Origin: JAWLHU01 sp041690255
GTDB lineage: Bacteria > Bacillota > Sulfobacillia > Symbiobacteriales > Symbiobacteriaceae
NCBI GenBank assembly: GCA_041690255.1
Contig: JAWLHU010000006.1
Coordinates: 1-64,000 of the forward strand
Length of the DNA: 64,000 nt
Direction: 5' to 3'
A program made the translations under genes and the position numbers. Position 1 is the first letter of the stretch; the number at the start of each line of letters is the position of its first letter. Positions 35,346 to 43,108 of this stretch are shown here, one piece after another. The notes under the pieces were generated by a model that was not told the DNA's origin, ran no database searches, and saw only the letters and a list, made by a program, of their open reading frames with translations.

Positions 35346-37217
35346 TCACACGAAGTTGATGATCCGTCCCGGCACGTAGACCGCTACCCGCCGGCCTTCA
35401 GTTGCCTCCCACAGCTTGGGATCGGCGGCGATCAGTCGCTCGACCTCGACCTGGTCAGCCTCCGCCGGGACGACCACCGTCCCCTTCAGCCGTCCGGCTA
35501 CCTGGACCGGCAGGGTGATCGACTCCTCCTGCAGCGCAGCGGGGTCGTGGGCGGGCCAGGGCGACCGGTGGATCGAGCCCTTCCGCCCCCAGCGGTGGTG
35601 AATCTCCTCGGCGGCGAAGGGGGCGAAGGGCGAGACCAGGTCGACCAGGGTGGCGACCCCCTGCCGCCAGGGCCTCTGCTCCACCACGGTCACGAACTCC
35701 ATGAGCGTGGAGATGGCGGTGTTGTAGCGGAAGGACTCGATCGCCTCCGTGGTCCGGGCGATGGTTCGCTGGCGCATCCGCTCGGCCTTCTCGGTCGGGG
35801 CGGGCCGGTCGGGTGCATCCACCATGGCAAAGATACGCCGCAGGAAGCGATGACAGCCCTCGATCCCCCGGGTGGACCACTCGATCTGCTGTGCCGGGGG
35901 CGCCATGAACATCTCCCACAGCCGCAGGGTGTCGGCTCCGTAGCGGCGGACCATCTCGTCCTGGGTGACCACGTTCCCTTTCGACTTGGACATCTTGGCA
36001 CCGTTCAGGAAGACCATGCCCAGGGTAAAGAGCCGCTGCGCCGGCTCATCGGTGGACAGGTAGCCCATGCGCTGCAGGGCCCGGGCGATGAAGCGGGCAT
36101 ACATCAGGTGCAGGATCGAGTGCTCCGCCCCGCCCACGTAGACAGCGACCGGTGCCCAGCGCCGAACCGCCTCGGGGTCGAAGGGGCGCTCCTGGTCATG
36201 CGGGGAGACGAATCGGTAGAAGTACCAGGAGGAGTCGACGAAGGTATCCATGGTCTCCACCTCCCGCTGGGCGGGGCCGCCGCATGAGGGGCAGGTGGTC
36301 TGCACGAAGTCAGGGGCAGAGGCCAGGGGCGGCTCACCCTTGGGCCGGAAGTCGACCTCGGCGGGCAGCCTCACCGGCAGGTGCTCCTCCGGCACCGGGA
36401 CCGTGCCGCAGGTGGGGCAGTTGATCATGGGGATGGGGGCCCCCCAGTAGCGCTGCCGGCTGACCAGCCAGTCCCGCAGGTGATAGGTGCCGTCATCGCT
36501 CTTGCCGATCCAGTGACGCTGCTGGCTCTTCACGTGCTCCGGCCAGCCGTCCAGCCGGTCCAGGCCCTCCAGCAGGTCGTCGGCGAAGGCGGTGATCCGG
36601 AAGAACCACTGCGCCAGGTCACGGGCAATGACCTTCGTGCCGCAGCGCTCGCAGGTGCCGGTCTCCTGGCCTGGTTCTGACTGGGTCGGTGCAGGGCCGC
36701 CCACCACCTGCTCGTTGGCCAGGGCGGTCTGGCAGGTGGGGCACCAGTTGACCGGGGCCTTGGCCTTGTAGGCCCAGCCGCGCTTATACAACTGGATAAA
36801 CAGCCACTGGGTCCATCTGTAATAGCCCTCGTCACAGGCGGCCACCTCCCGGGTCCAGTCGTAGCCCATGCCCGCCTCCTTCAACTGGTCGGTCATCTCG
36901 GCAATGTTGCGCCGGGTGTGAACCTCGGGGTGGATGCCGGTCTTGATCGCCGCGTTCTCCGCCGGCAGGCCGAAGGCATCCCAGCCGATCGGGTGCATGA
37001 CGTCGTAGCCCCGGCGCCGCCAGTAGCGGGCCTGGACATCGCTGATCGTGTAGTTCCGCACATGGCCCACGTGCAGCTTGCCGGAGGGGTAGGGGAACAT
37101 GGGGACGACCATGAAGGGGCGGGGAGCGGCTGTCTCGGCCCGGTAGATGCCGGTCTCCTCCCAGTGCTCCCGCCAGTGGGGCTCATAACGGGCGAAATCG
37201 AACGTAGTGTTGGTCAT
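35346..37217 (-). CDS. leuS: Leucyl-tRNA synthetase lacking the CP1 editing domain
   Basis: A class I synthetase with the HIGH-type motif (PYPSGKLHVGHVRNY), zinc-type cysteines (WCPTC, CERCG), the KMSKS loop (AKMSKSKGN), an anticodon-binding helical domain and a C-terminal domain. The length is 623 residues against about 800-880 for usual bacterial enzymes. The shortfall sits at one place: after HWIGKS (Ser240) the chain goes straight to YHLRDWLVSRQRYWG, where other LeuRSs carry the CP1 editing domain of about 180 residues. Everything on both sides aligns without loss, so this is a clean deletion, not decay. The ATG at 37217 is chosen because GGAG is nine bases away; the nearer ATG touches it. 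A T-box precedes it. Post-transfer editing of mischarged tRNA-Leu should be absent. Confidence 0.9.
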   Translation of the reverse strand: MTNTTFDFARYEPHWREHWEETGIYRAETAAPRPFMVVPMFPYPSGKLHVGHVRNYTISDVQARYWRRRGYDVMHPIGWDAFGLPAENAAIKTGIHPEVHTRRNIAEMTDQLKEAGMGYDWTREVAACDEGYYRWTQWLFIQLYKRGWAYKAKAPVNWCPTCQTALANEQVVGGPAPTQSEPGQETGTCERCGTKVIARDLAQWFFRITAFADDLLEGLDRLDGWPEHVKSQQRHWIGKSDDGTYHLRDWLVSRQRYWGAPIPMINCPTCGTVPVPEEHLPVRLPAEVDFRPKGEPPLASAPDFVQTTCPSCGGPAQREVETMDTFVDSSWYFYRFVSPHDQERPFDPEAVRRWAPVAVYVGGAEHSILHLMYARFIARALQRMGYLSTDEPAQRLFTLGMVFLNGAKMSKSKGNVVTQDEMVRRYGADTLRLWEMFMAPPAQQIEWSTRGIEGCHRFLRRIFAMVDAPDRPAPTEKAERMRQRTIARTTEAIESFRYNTAISTLMEFVTVVEQRPWRQGVATLVDLVSPFAPFAAEEIHHRWGRKGSIHRSPWPAHDPAALQEESITLPVQVAGRLKGTVVVPAEADQVEVERLIAADPKLWEATEGRRVAVYVPGRIINFV

Positions 37218-37245
37218 GAGGGCCATCTCCTTTGTCCGTGGTAAG

Positions 37246-37550
37246 AAAAAACCCCCGCCTCCGTGCAAGAGGCGAGGGTTGCTCGCGGTACCACTCTTGT
37301 TAGACATGGCGCCAGGCCATGCCTATCTCGATGACGGGGCTATCACCCCGCTGGTTTGGTAACGGAGCCAGAACTCCGTCCTGTCGCTTACGCCCTTGTC
37401 AAGGTTTCAGCCGGCCGCTCGGGGAGGAGGCGCCACGCCCGGCGAGGGCGGTTGGTGGATCCCTTCCCGCTGCCTCGCACCAACCGGCAGCTCTCTGAGG
37501 GCGTGGGAGTCCAGGCGAACGAGTCCCGTCATTGCGTTATCCCTGGGATA
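37246..37550 (-). promoter_or_regulatory. T-box leader of leuS
   Basis: On the minus strand the conserved TGGTACCGCG T-box sequence lies at 37293-37284. It is followed by a GC-rich terminator stem (37280-37251) and six T residues. Upstream sequence folds into a long Stem I, including an 8-bp GGTTGGTG/CACCAACC helix and a CCACGCCC/GGGCGTGG helix. Uncharged tRNA-Leu should favour the antiterminator. Several CTC triplets are available as specifier; the tRNA-Leu(GAG) gene in this window would read CTC. Confidence 0.9.
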
Positions 37551-37556
37551 TTCAGT

Positions 37557-37586
37557 AGTGTATATCCCGGATTTTGTCCCTGTCAA
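37557..37586 (-). promoter_or_regulatory. Promoter of the T-box/leuS unit
   Basis: On the minus strand TTGACA lies at 37586-37581. It is followed by TATACA with a 16-base spacer or TACACT with an 18-base spacer. Confidence 0.7.
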
Positions 37587-37694
37587 GCCCCAATTATGCA
37601 AAGAGAGTGGCCGGATCAAATGGGTTGATGGGATCTTTCCGGACAGGTCAGCCGTCCGTCATTGCAGAGTCAGCCACATGGAGGGAGAACCAGC

Positions 37695-38651
37695 ATGAGC
37701 TTCACGATTCGCCCTTTCACCGATGCCGATTACCCGGCCCTGGCCCGCATCCTCTCCGAGGTGAACGAGGAGGTAATCGCCGCGGAGACCCTGCGCTCGG
37801 ACGATGAGCGGCGCCCCGCCAAGTGTAAGCACGGCGAGTGGGTCGCCGAGCAGGATGACGAGATGGTGGGCATGGGCTACTACAACCAGCTTGCCGCCTT
37901 CTACCATCCGCAGAAGTTTGAGGTGGGTGTGACCGTCCTGCCCAAGTACCGCCGGCAGGGGATTGGGACCGCCCTCTGGCGCCAGGTCGAGGAGGCCCTG
38001 GCCCCCTTCGATCCGGTCTCGCTCAACACCGGCATCAAGGAAACTTGGACCGATGCGATCCGGTTCGCCGAGAGCCGGGGCTTTGTCGAGAAGCTGCGCA
38101 ACTGGGAGTCACACCTGGATGTCCAGAGATTCGACCTGGCCGCCTGGCAGCCGTACGTGGCGGAGGCCGAGGCGAAGGGCTACACCATGGTGCCGCTGCG
38201 CGAGCTGATGGCCGACCCGGACTGGCCGCAGAAGCTCTACAAGATGGTCATGGAGGTCCGGCTCGACGTCCCGACCACCGACCCCTGGCAGGAGACCTCG
38301 TTCGAGGACTGGTTCAGGGTCTTCGACGGCAACCCGCAACAGTACCCGGAGGCCTATTATATCGGCATTCACAACGGTGAGTGGGTCGGGCTCAGCGCCC
38401 TCTGGAAGTCTGATGAAGAGGGCGTGCTCACCACCGGCCTGACGGCGATCAAGCGCCCCCACCGGGGCACCGGGATCGCCAAGGCGCTGAAGGTGAAGGC
38501 GATTGGGGCGGCCCGCGCCGCCGGGTATCGGTTGATCAAGACCTGGAACGAGTCGAATAACGTCCGTATGCTGGCGATCAACACGAAAATGGGGTTCGTG
38601 CGGCAGCCGGCCTGGGTCTTCTTCAAGAAGCAGGTCAAGGCGGAGGAGTAG
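37695..38651 (+). CDS. Tandem GNAT-domain acetyltransferase
   Basis: 318 residues made of two GNAT folds. The first (about 1-140) has the acetyl-CoA loop YRRQGIGTALW; the second (about 165-318) has HRGTGIAKALK followed by TWNESNNVRMLAINTKMGF. Double-GNAT proteins of this sort acetylate small molecules or peptides; the substrate is unknown. The ATG at 37695 has GGAGGGAG nine bases upstream, while an in-frame ATG at 37662 has no site. It stands alone between the divergent leuS T-box and a terminator. Confidence 0.8.
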   Translation: MSFTIRPFTDADYPALARILSEVNEEVIAAETLRSDDERRPAKCKHGEWVAEQDDEMVGMGYYNQLAAFYHPQKFEVGVTVLPKYRRQGIGTALWRQVEEALAPFDPVSLNTGIKETWTDAIRFAESRGFVEKLRNWESHLDVQRFDLAAWQPYVAEAEAKGYTMVPLRELMADPDWPQKLYKMVMEVRLDVPTTDPWQETSFEDWFRVFDGNPQQYPEAYYIGIHNGEWVGLSALWKSDEEGVLTTGLTAIKRPHRGTGIAKALKVKAIGAARAAGYRLIKTWNESNNVRMLAINTKMGFVRQPAWVFFKKQVKAEE

Positions 38652-38658
38652 AGCGTAG

Positions 38659-38690
38659 GCGGGTCCTGCAGGTCGCGGGGCCCGCTTTAT
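38659..38690 (+). terminator. Terminator after the GNAT gene
   Basis: GCGGGTCC (38659-38666) pairs with GGGCCCGC (38678-38685), with one non-standard pair. CTTTAT follows. Confidence 0.55.
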
Positions 38691-38725
38691 CGCGGGCGTG
38701 CACCATTGGCCGAACAGCCGTTATC

Positions 38726-38755
38726 TTGACGAAGTTGGACATAAGCGAATAGAAT
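38726..38755 (+). promoter_or_regulatory. Promoter of the TetR-paa operon
   Basis: TTGACG (38726-38731) and TAGAAT (38750-38755) with an 18-base spacer. Confidence 0.65.
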
Positions 38756-38770
38756 GTAACCAGTCAAACC

Positions 38771-38786
38771 TAGCAAGCGCTTGTTA
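38771..38786 (+). promoter_or_regulatory. Palindromic operator, likely for the TetR regulator
   Basis: The 16-base near-perfect palindrome has a CAAGCGCTTG core. It lies between the promoter and the ribosome binding site of the TetR gene, so the regulator probably controls itself and paaABCD. Confidence 0.65.
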
Positions 38787-38809
38787 ATGGTGAAGTGGGG
38801 GGATCAATC

Positions 38810-39382
38810 ATGGGCCGCCCCGGTCGTAAGGAGGAGCTGCTGGAGGCAGCGGTGGCCCTCTTCAGCCAGAAGGGATTCCACGCCACGACTGTGCGGGATC
38901 TGGCTGATCAGGTCGGCATGAAGTCCGGGTCGCTTTACGCCCACATTGCGACCAAGGAGGACCTGCTGGAGCAGATCGTCCTCCGCTCCGCCGAGCAGTT
39001 CCAGGCGGCGGTGGCTCCGATCGTCGCCGGCGATGCACCGGCGGGCGTGAAGCTGCGGCAGGCCATGGCCGCCCATATCCGGGTGGTCGCCTCGGACCCG
39101 GCGGCGGCGACGGTCTTCCTGCACGAGTGGAAGGCGCTCTCGCCAGAGCGACACGCCACCGTGATCGCAGCGCGTGTCGCCTACGAGGAGCTGCTGGCGG
39201 CGATCATCCGCCAGGGGGTGGAGCGGGGGGAGTTCCGCCCGGTCGATGAGACCTTTGCCCGGCTCCTGGTCCTCAGTGCAGTCAACTGGGTCTATCAGTG
39301 GTATCAGCCCGGCGGCCCCCTCGGTCCCGACGAGGTGGCTGACCGGTTCGCCGAACTGATCCTACACGGGTTGGAGCCATAG
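38810..39382 (+). CDS. TetR-family regulator of the paa genes
   Basis: 190 residues with an N-terminal helix-turn-helix (TTVRDLADQVGMKSGSLYAHIATKEDLL) and a helical ligand-binding domain. It is the first gene of the unit with paaABCD and sits behind the palindrome at 38771-38786. The role matches PaaR-type repressors that release DNA on binding phenylacetyl-CoA; the ligand is inferred from context. The ATG at 38810 follows GGGGGGA. The 17-base gap to paaA supports co-transcription. Confidence 0.87.
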   Translation: MGRPGRKEELLEAAVALFSQKGFHATTVRDLADQVGMKSGSLYAHIATKEDLLEQIVLRSAEQFQAAVAPIVAGDAPAGVKLRQAMAAHIRVVASDPAAATVFLHEWKALSPERHATVIAARVAYEELLAAIIRQGVERGEFRPVDETFARLLVLSAVNWVYQWYQPGGPLGPDEVADRFAELILHGLEP

Positions 39383-39399
39383 CGGGGGAGGGGTCCGAC

Positions 39400-40356
39400 A
39401 TGCCTCAGGTGAGCGAGCCGAACGATGAGCAGCGCCTGGCCGAGTTCATGGCCCGCATCGGGCGGGGGGAGAAGATCGAGGCGACCGACTGGATGCCCGA
39501 CGAGTACCGGATCACCCTGGTCAAGTTCATGCAGATGCACGCCCTTTCTGAGGTGATGGGCGCCCTGCCGGAGAAGGAGTGGGTGCCGAAGGCGCCGACC
39601 CTGGCCCGGAAGCTCTCCCTCATGGCCAAGGTCCAGGATGAAATGGGCCACGGCCAACTGATCCTGCGGGTCGCCGAGGACCTGGCCGTCCCGATGGGCA
39701 AGAACCGGGAGGACCTGGTGAACGAGCTCTTCACCGGTGTGGCCAAGTTCCACAACGTCTTCCACATGCCGGCGCCCACCTGGGCCGATGCGGGGATCAT
39801 CGGCTGGCTGGTGGACGGCGCAGCGGTCGTCTCCCAGGCGGCCCTGCTGGATTCAAGCTACGGGCCGTATGCCCGGGTGCTCCAGCGGGTCTGCGCCGAG
39901 GAGGGCTTCCACATCCAGCACGGCGAGTCGATCTGCCTAGCCCTGGCGGAGGGGACGCCGGAGCAGCGGCAGTCGCTGCAGGAGGCGCTCAACCGCTGGT
40001 GGGAGTCGCTGCTGCTCTTCTTCGGCCCGGCTGAGACAACCTCCGCCTCGGCCACCATCCTCCTGAAGTATCGCTTCCGGACGAAGACGAACGAAGAGCT
40101 CCGGCAGAAGTTCTTCACGAAGTACGTGCCCCGGATCTGGTCGCTGGGGCTGACGCTCCCCGACCCGGACTTCCGCTGGAACGAGGCGACCCAGCTCTGG
40201 GAGTACACGGCGCCCGACTGGTCGAAGCTGAAGGCGATCGCCAGGAACCAGGGGCCGCTCTCCCAGTATCGATTGGGCCTGCGCCGGATGAGCTACGAGC
40301 AGACCCGGTGGGTCCGCGAGGCGCTCCTGGGCGGTTCGAAATCCCAGGCGGTATAG
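39400..40356 (+). CDS. paaA: Phenylacetyl-CoA epoxidase catalytic subunit
   Basis: 318 residues; the di-iron subunit that epoxidises the ring of phenylacetyl-CoA with oxygen. Carboxylate/histidine ligands of the ferritin-like bundle are visible in KVQDEMGHGQ and in EEGFHIQHGE. GGGGAGGGG precedes the ATG. It is followed closely by paaB, paaC and paaD in the usual order. Confidence 0.93.
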   Translation: MPQVSEPNDEQRLAEFMARIGRGEKIEATDWMPDEYRITLVKFMQMHALSEVMGALPEKEWVPKAPTLARKLSLMAKVQDEMGHGQLILRVAEDLAVPMGKNREDLVNELFTGVAKFHNVFHMPAPTWADAGIIGWLVDGAAVVSQAALLDSSYGPYARVLQRVCAEEGFHIQHGESICLALAEGTPEQRQSLQEALNRWWESLLLFFGPAETTSASATILLKYRFRTKTNEELRQKFFTKYVPRIWSLGLTLPDPDFRWNEATQLWEYTAPDWSKLKAIARNQGPLSQYRLGLRRMSYEQTRWVREALLGGSKSQAV

Positions 40357-40369
40357 GGGGGTGGCACGC

Positions 40370-40693
40370 GTGGAGTACCGGATCTTCGAGGTGTTCGTTC
40401 AGAAGGATCACGGCTCGCCCCACGTCTGGGTCGGCTCGGTGGATGCCGGCTCGGCGGACGATGCCCTGCTCCTGGCCCGGGAGTCCTTCCTGCGCCGGGA
40501 CCCGGCGGTCTCGATCTGGGTGGTGGAGCAGCAGCAGATCCATCGGACCGACTATGAGGACAAGGACTTCTTTGCCCGGGAGTCGGACAGGGCCTACCGC
40601 ATGCTCTCGGGCTACAACAAGGCGAACGCTGAGAAGTGGCGCAAGTATAAGAAGAACCTGCTGGATCTCGAGAAGGACTTTGTAAAGGACTGA
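40370..40693 (+). CDS. paaB: Phenylacetyl-CoA epoxidase subunit B
   Basis: A small subunit of about 107 residues (YRIFEVFVQKDHGSPHVWVGSVDAGSADDAL...) required for assembly or electron transfer in the epoxidase complex. A GTG at 40361 touches the GGGGG tract, so the GTG at 40370, nine bases from it, is preferred. The stop overlaps the paaC ATG by one base. Confidence 0.9.
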   Translation: MEYRIFEVFVQKDHGSPHVWVGSVDAGSADDALLLARESFLRRDPAVSIWVVEQQQIHRTDYEDKDFFARESDRAYRMLSGYNKANAEKWRKYKKNLLDLEKDFVKD

Positions 40694-41484
40694 TGATCAT
40701 GGAGAACAGGCCGGTATTGGTGGAGTTGCTGTACCAACTGGCCGATGACGAGCTGGTCATCGGGCATCGGGATTCGGAGTGGCTCGGCCTTGCGCCGCAT
40801 ATCGAGGAAGATATCGCCTATGCTTCCATCGCCCAAGATGAGATCGGGCACGCCAACATCTACTACAAGTTGCTGGAGGAACTGGGGGAGGGGAAGGCGG
40901 ATGACTTGGCCTTCCTGCGCCCGGCCGGCGAACGGAAGAACGCTGTCTTGCTTGAACGGCCCAACGGAGCGGGGACGTACCTGGAGAACCCGGAGTTTGA
41001 GTGGGACTACACCGTGGCCCGCCGGCTCTTCTATGACCTGTTCGATGCGGTCCGGCTGGATGTCCTGACCCGCTCCTCGTATACTCCGCTTGCCCAGGTG
41101 GCGGCGAAGATCAGGCGGGAGGAGCGGTACCACCTGCTCCACCATACGACCTGGTTCAAGCGGCTGGCGACCGGGACCGACGAGTCCCGCCGGCGGCTGG
41201 AGTCCGGGATTGCGAAGGCCTGGGCCGACCTGGGTGGCCTCTTCAGCCTGGGTGGCGTGCCCACCAGTGAGGTCTTCCCGGCCACGACGACTGATCTGGT
41301 CGACCGCTTCACCGCCGAGTTGAAGCCGCTCTTCGCTGACGTGGGACTGGCCTGGCCTGCGCCCATGCTCATGCGCCCGCCGCTTGGGCTGGACGGCCGC
41401 CGGGGACAGCATACGGAGGAGCTGGCTGCGCTCCTGGAGACGATGGGCGAGGTCTACCGGACCGCCCCGGGCGCCACATGGTAA
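40693..41484 (+). CDS. paaC: Phenylacetyl-CoA epoxidase structural subunit
   Basis: 263 residues; the inactive partner of PaaA in the epoxidase heterodimer, with a ferritin-like bundle (SIAQDEIGHANIYYKLL and REERYHLLHHTTWFKRL). The ATG at 40693 overlaps the paaB stop; an ATG two codons on (40699) is an alternative. The gene overlaps paaD by seven bases. Confidence 0.92.
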   Translation: MIMENRPVLVELLYQLADDELVIGHRDSEWLGLAPHIEEDIAYASIAQDEIGHANIYYKLLEELGEGKADDLAFLRPAGERKNAVLLERPNGAGTYLENPEFEWDYTVARRLFYDLFDAVRLDVLTRSSYTPLAQVAAKIRREERYHLLHHTTWFKRLATGTDESRRRLESGIAKAWADLGGLFSLGGVPTSEVFPATTTDLVDRFTAELKPLFADVGLAWPAPMLMRPPLGLDGRRGQHTEELAALLETMGEVYRTAPGATW

Positions 41485-41963
41485 CCGAGGCGGCGATCTG
41501 GGCCGCGTTGGATGATGTGAAGGACCCGGAAATCCCGCCGGTCTCGGTGGTGGATATGGGGATGGTCTCCCTTGTGGCGGTAGATGATGCCGGGCGGGTA
41601 CGCATCGAAATGACGCCGACATTCGTGGGCTGTCCGGCGCTGGATATCATCCGGCGGGATGTGACCCAACGAATCATCCAGGTGGATGGGGTGGCGGGCG
41701 TCGCGGTCGCCTTCGTCTTCGACCCGCCCTGGACCAGCGAGCGGATCACCGACCAGGGCCGGCAGCGGTTGGCCTCCTTCGGCATCGCCCCGCCGGTGCG
41801 GGAGGCGAGCGGCAACCTGCTCTCGCTGGACGTTGTCCCGCCCTGCCCCTACTGTGGCTCGCGGGATACCCATATGGAGAACCTCTTCGGCCCCACGGCC
41901 TGCCGGTCGATCTACTACTGCGACTCGTGCCGGCAGCCGTTTGAGGGGATGAAAACGGTATAA
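41478..41963 (+). CDS. paaD: Phenylacetyl-CoA epoxidase maturation protein
   Basis: 161 residues. The N-terminal half is an MIP18/SufT-like domain (LDDVKDPEIPPVSVVDMGMV) and the C-terminal part holds a zinc ribbon (CPYCGS ... CDSC). PaaD is thought to help iron cofactor assembly in the complex. The reductase gene paaE and downstream genes of the pathway (paaG, paaZ, paaK) are not here, so the electron donor must be encoded elsewhere. A strong terminator closes the operon. Confidence 0.9.
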   Translation: MVTEAAIWAALDDVKDPEIPPVSVVDMGMVSLVAVDDAGRVRIEMTPTFVGCPALDIIRRDVTQRIIQVDGVAGVAVAFVFDPPWTSERITDQGRQRLASFGIAPPVREASGNLLSLDVVPPCPYCGSRDTHMENLFGPTACRSIYYCDSCRQPFEGMKTV

Positions 41964-41999
41964 GCGAAAGACCGCACCGGTGGGTGCGGTCTTTCGCTT
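41962..41999. terminator. Strong bidirectional terminator after paaD
   Basis: A perfect 17-bp stem (41962-41978 with 41983-41999) with a GGTG loop. The A/T-rich arm ends supply the T-run on either strand, serving paaD and the convergent S41 gene. Confidence 0.85.
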
Positions 42000-42031
42000 G
42001 TGGCAGGCTCTGGGGGTGGTTTGTGAGTACG

Positions 42032-42988
42032 CTAGGCCTCCAGGTCGGAGAGGGCTGTCCGGGCCTCCTGGAGCAGCTTGCGCCAGGGGCCGGCACTCTC
42101 CCGCTCAGCCCGGGCGATCACCTGCCTGAGGGCTTCGGCATAGGCGATCTCCAGCGCCTCCGCCTCGGGAACAGCGATCTCAGGCGTAACCCCGGTCCCC
42201 TCCCAGTTGGTGCCGGTGATCGGGTTGATCGACCGCCCGCTGGGAATGAAGACCTCAAAGTGGTCATCCAGCCGGACGACCCCGCCGGGGTGGGCGCCGC
42301 CGCCGGTCCGCTCCCCGATGATGGTCGCCCGCTTCTGGCTCTGGAGGTTGTAGCAGAACTCCTCCGCGGCCGAGAAGGTCCGGCTGCTGGTCAGTATGTA
42401 GATGGGCTTGTCAAGATACCGCCTGCCAGGCAGATGGGGAAGGGTCCAGAACTGGTGCAGGCGATCCCCTTCCCGCCAGTGCATGCTGTTCAGGTGGGTT
42501 GGCCGGCGGAAGAAGTAGCTGCAGAGCAGGGCGACCATGGTGGGGTTGCCCCCGCCGTTGCGGCGCAGGTCAATGATCAGCGCCTCGGTGCTCGCCAGGA
42601 AGGCCATGGCAGCAGTCGCAGTATCGCCGGCTACCTCAGCCGGGGCGAATCCCTTCAGCTCCAGGTAGCCCACGTTGCCTGCCAGCCGCTCCACCTTGTG
42701 GAAGCCGCCGTTCTCCAGGGCGATTCCGAGGTCCCACTCCCGCATCTGCTCCGGGGTGGGCTCCGCGGGGCGCTGTGGGAGCGGCTCCTTGCTGTAGAAG
42801 ACCCGCATGTGCTTGTCATGGCTGATCACCTGGAGGTCGGCGGTCAGCCGCTCGCTCAACTCCTCGCCGGAGGCGATCGTTGTGTACTCGGCCATCTTCG
42901 GGCGGAGGTGCTCGTCGATCTGGACAGCCACCTCCGGGAAGATGTAGCGGTCATGTAGCTGATGCAGGAGCGCTTTAACGAGTTGCAC
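42032..42988 (-). CDS. S41-family (tail-specific/tricorn-like) peptidase
   Basis: 318 residues. An N-terminal helical IRBP/tricorn-type region is followed by the protease core. LIIDLRRNGGGN and LTSSRTFSAAEEF hold the nucleophile serine, with the likely general-base lysine in QSQKRATIIGE. There is no PDZ domain and no signal peptide, as in IRBP-like members. The GTG at 42988 is chosen because GAGGGGG lies six bases away. It is divergent from a lipoprotein gene. Confidence 0.85.
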   Translation of the reverse strand: MQLVKALLHQLHDRYIFPEVAVQIDEHLRPKMAEYTTIASGEELSERLTADLQVISHDKHMRVFYSKEPLPQRPAEPTPEQMREWDLGIALENGGFHKVERLAGNVGYLELKGFAPAEVAGDTATAAMAFLASTEALIIDLRRNGGGNPTMVALLCSYFFRRPTHLNSMHWREGDRLHQFWTLPHLPGRRYLDKPIYILTSSRTFSAAEEFCYNLQSQKRATIIGERTGGGAHPGGVVRLDDHFEVFIPSGRSINPITGTNWEGTGVTPEIAVPEAEALEIAYAEALRQVIARAERESAGPWRKLLQEARTALSDLEA

Positions 42989-43108
42989 GGTGTACCCCCT
43001 CTTATACGACTGAATAGAAAGACGACGATAAAGGATAAAAAGTTCCGTTCTAGTGCGACAGAACCATGGGGAGCGGTCCGCCGTCCAACTCGCAGAGGGG
43101 GGACAGAT

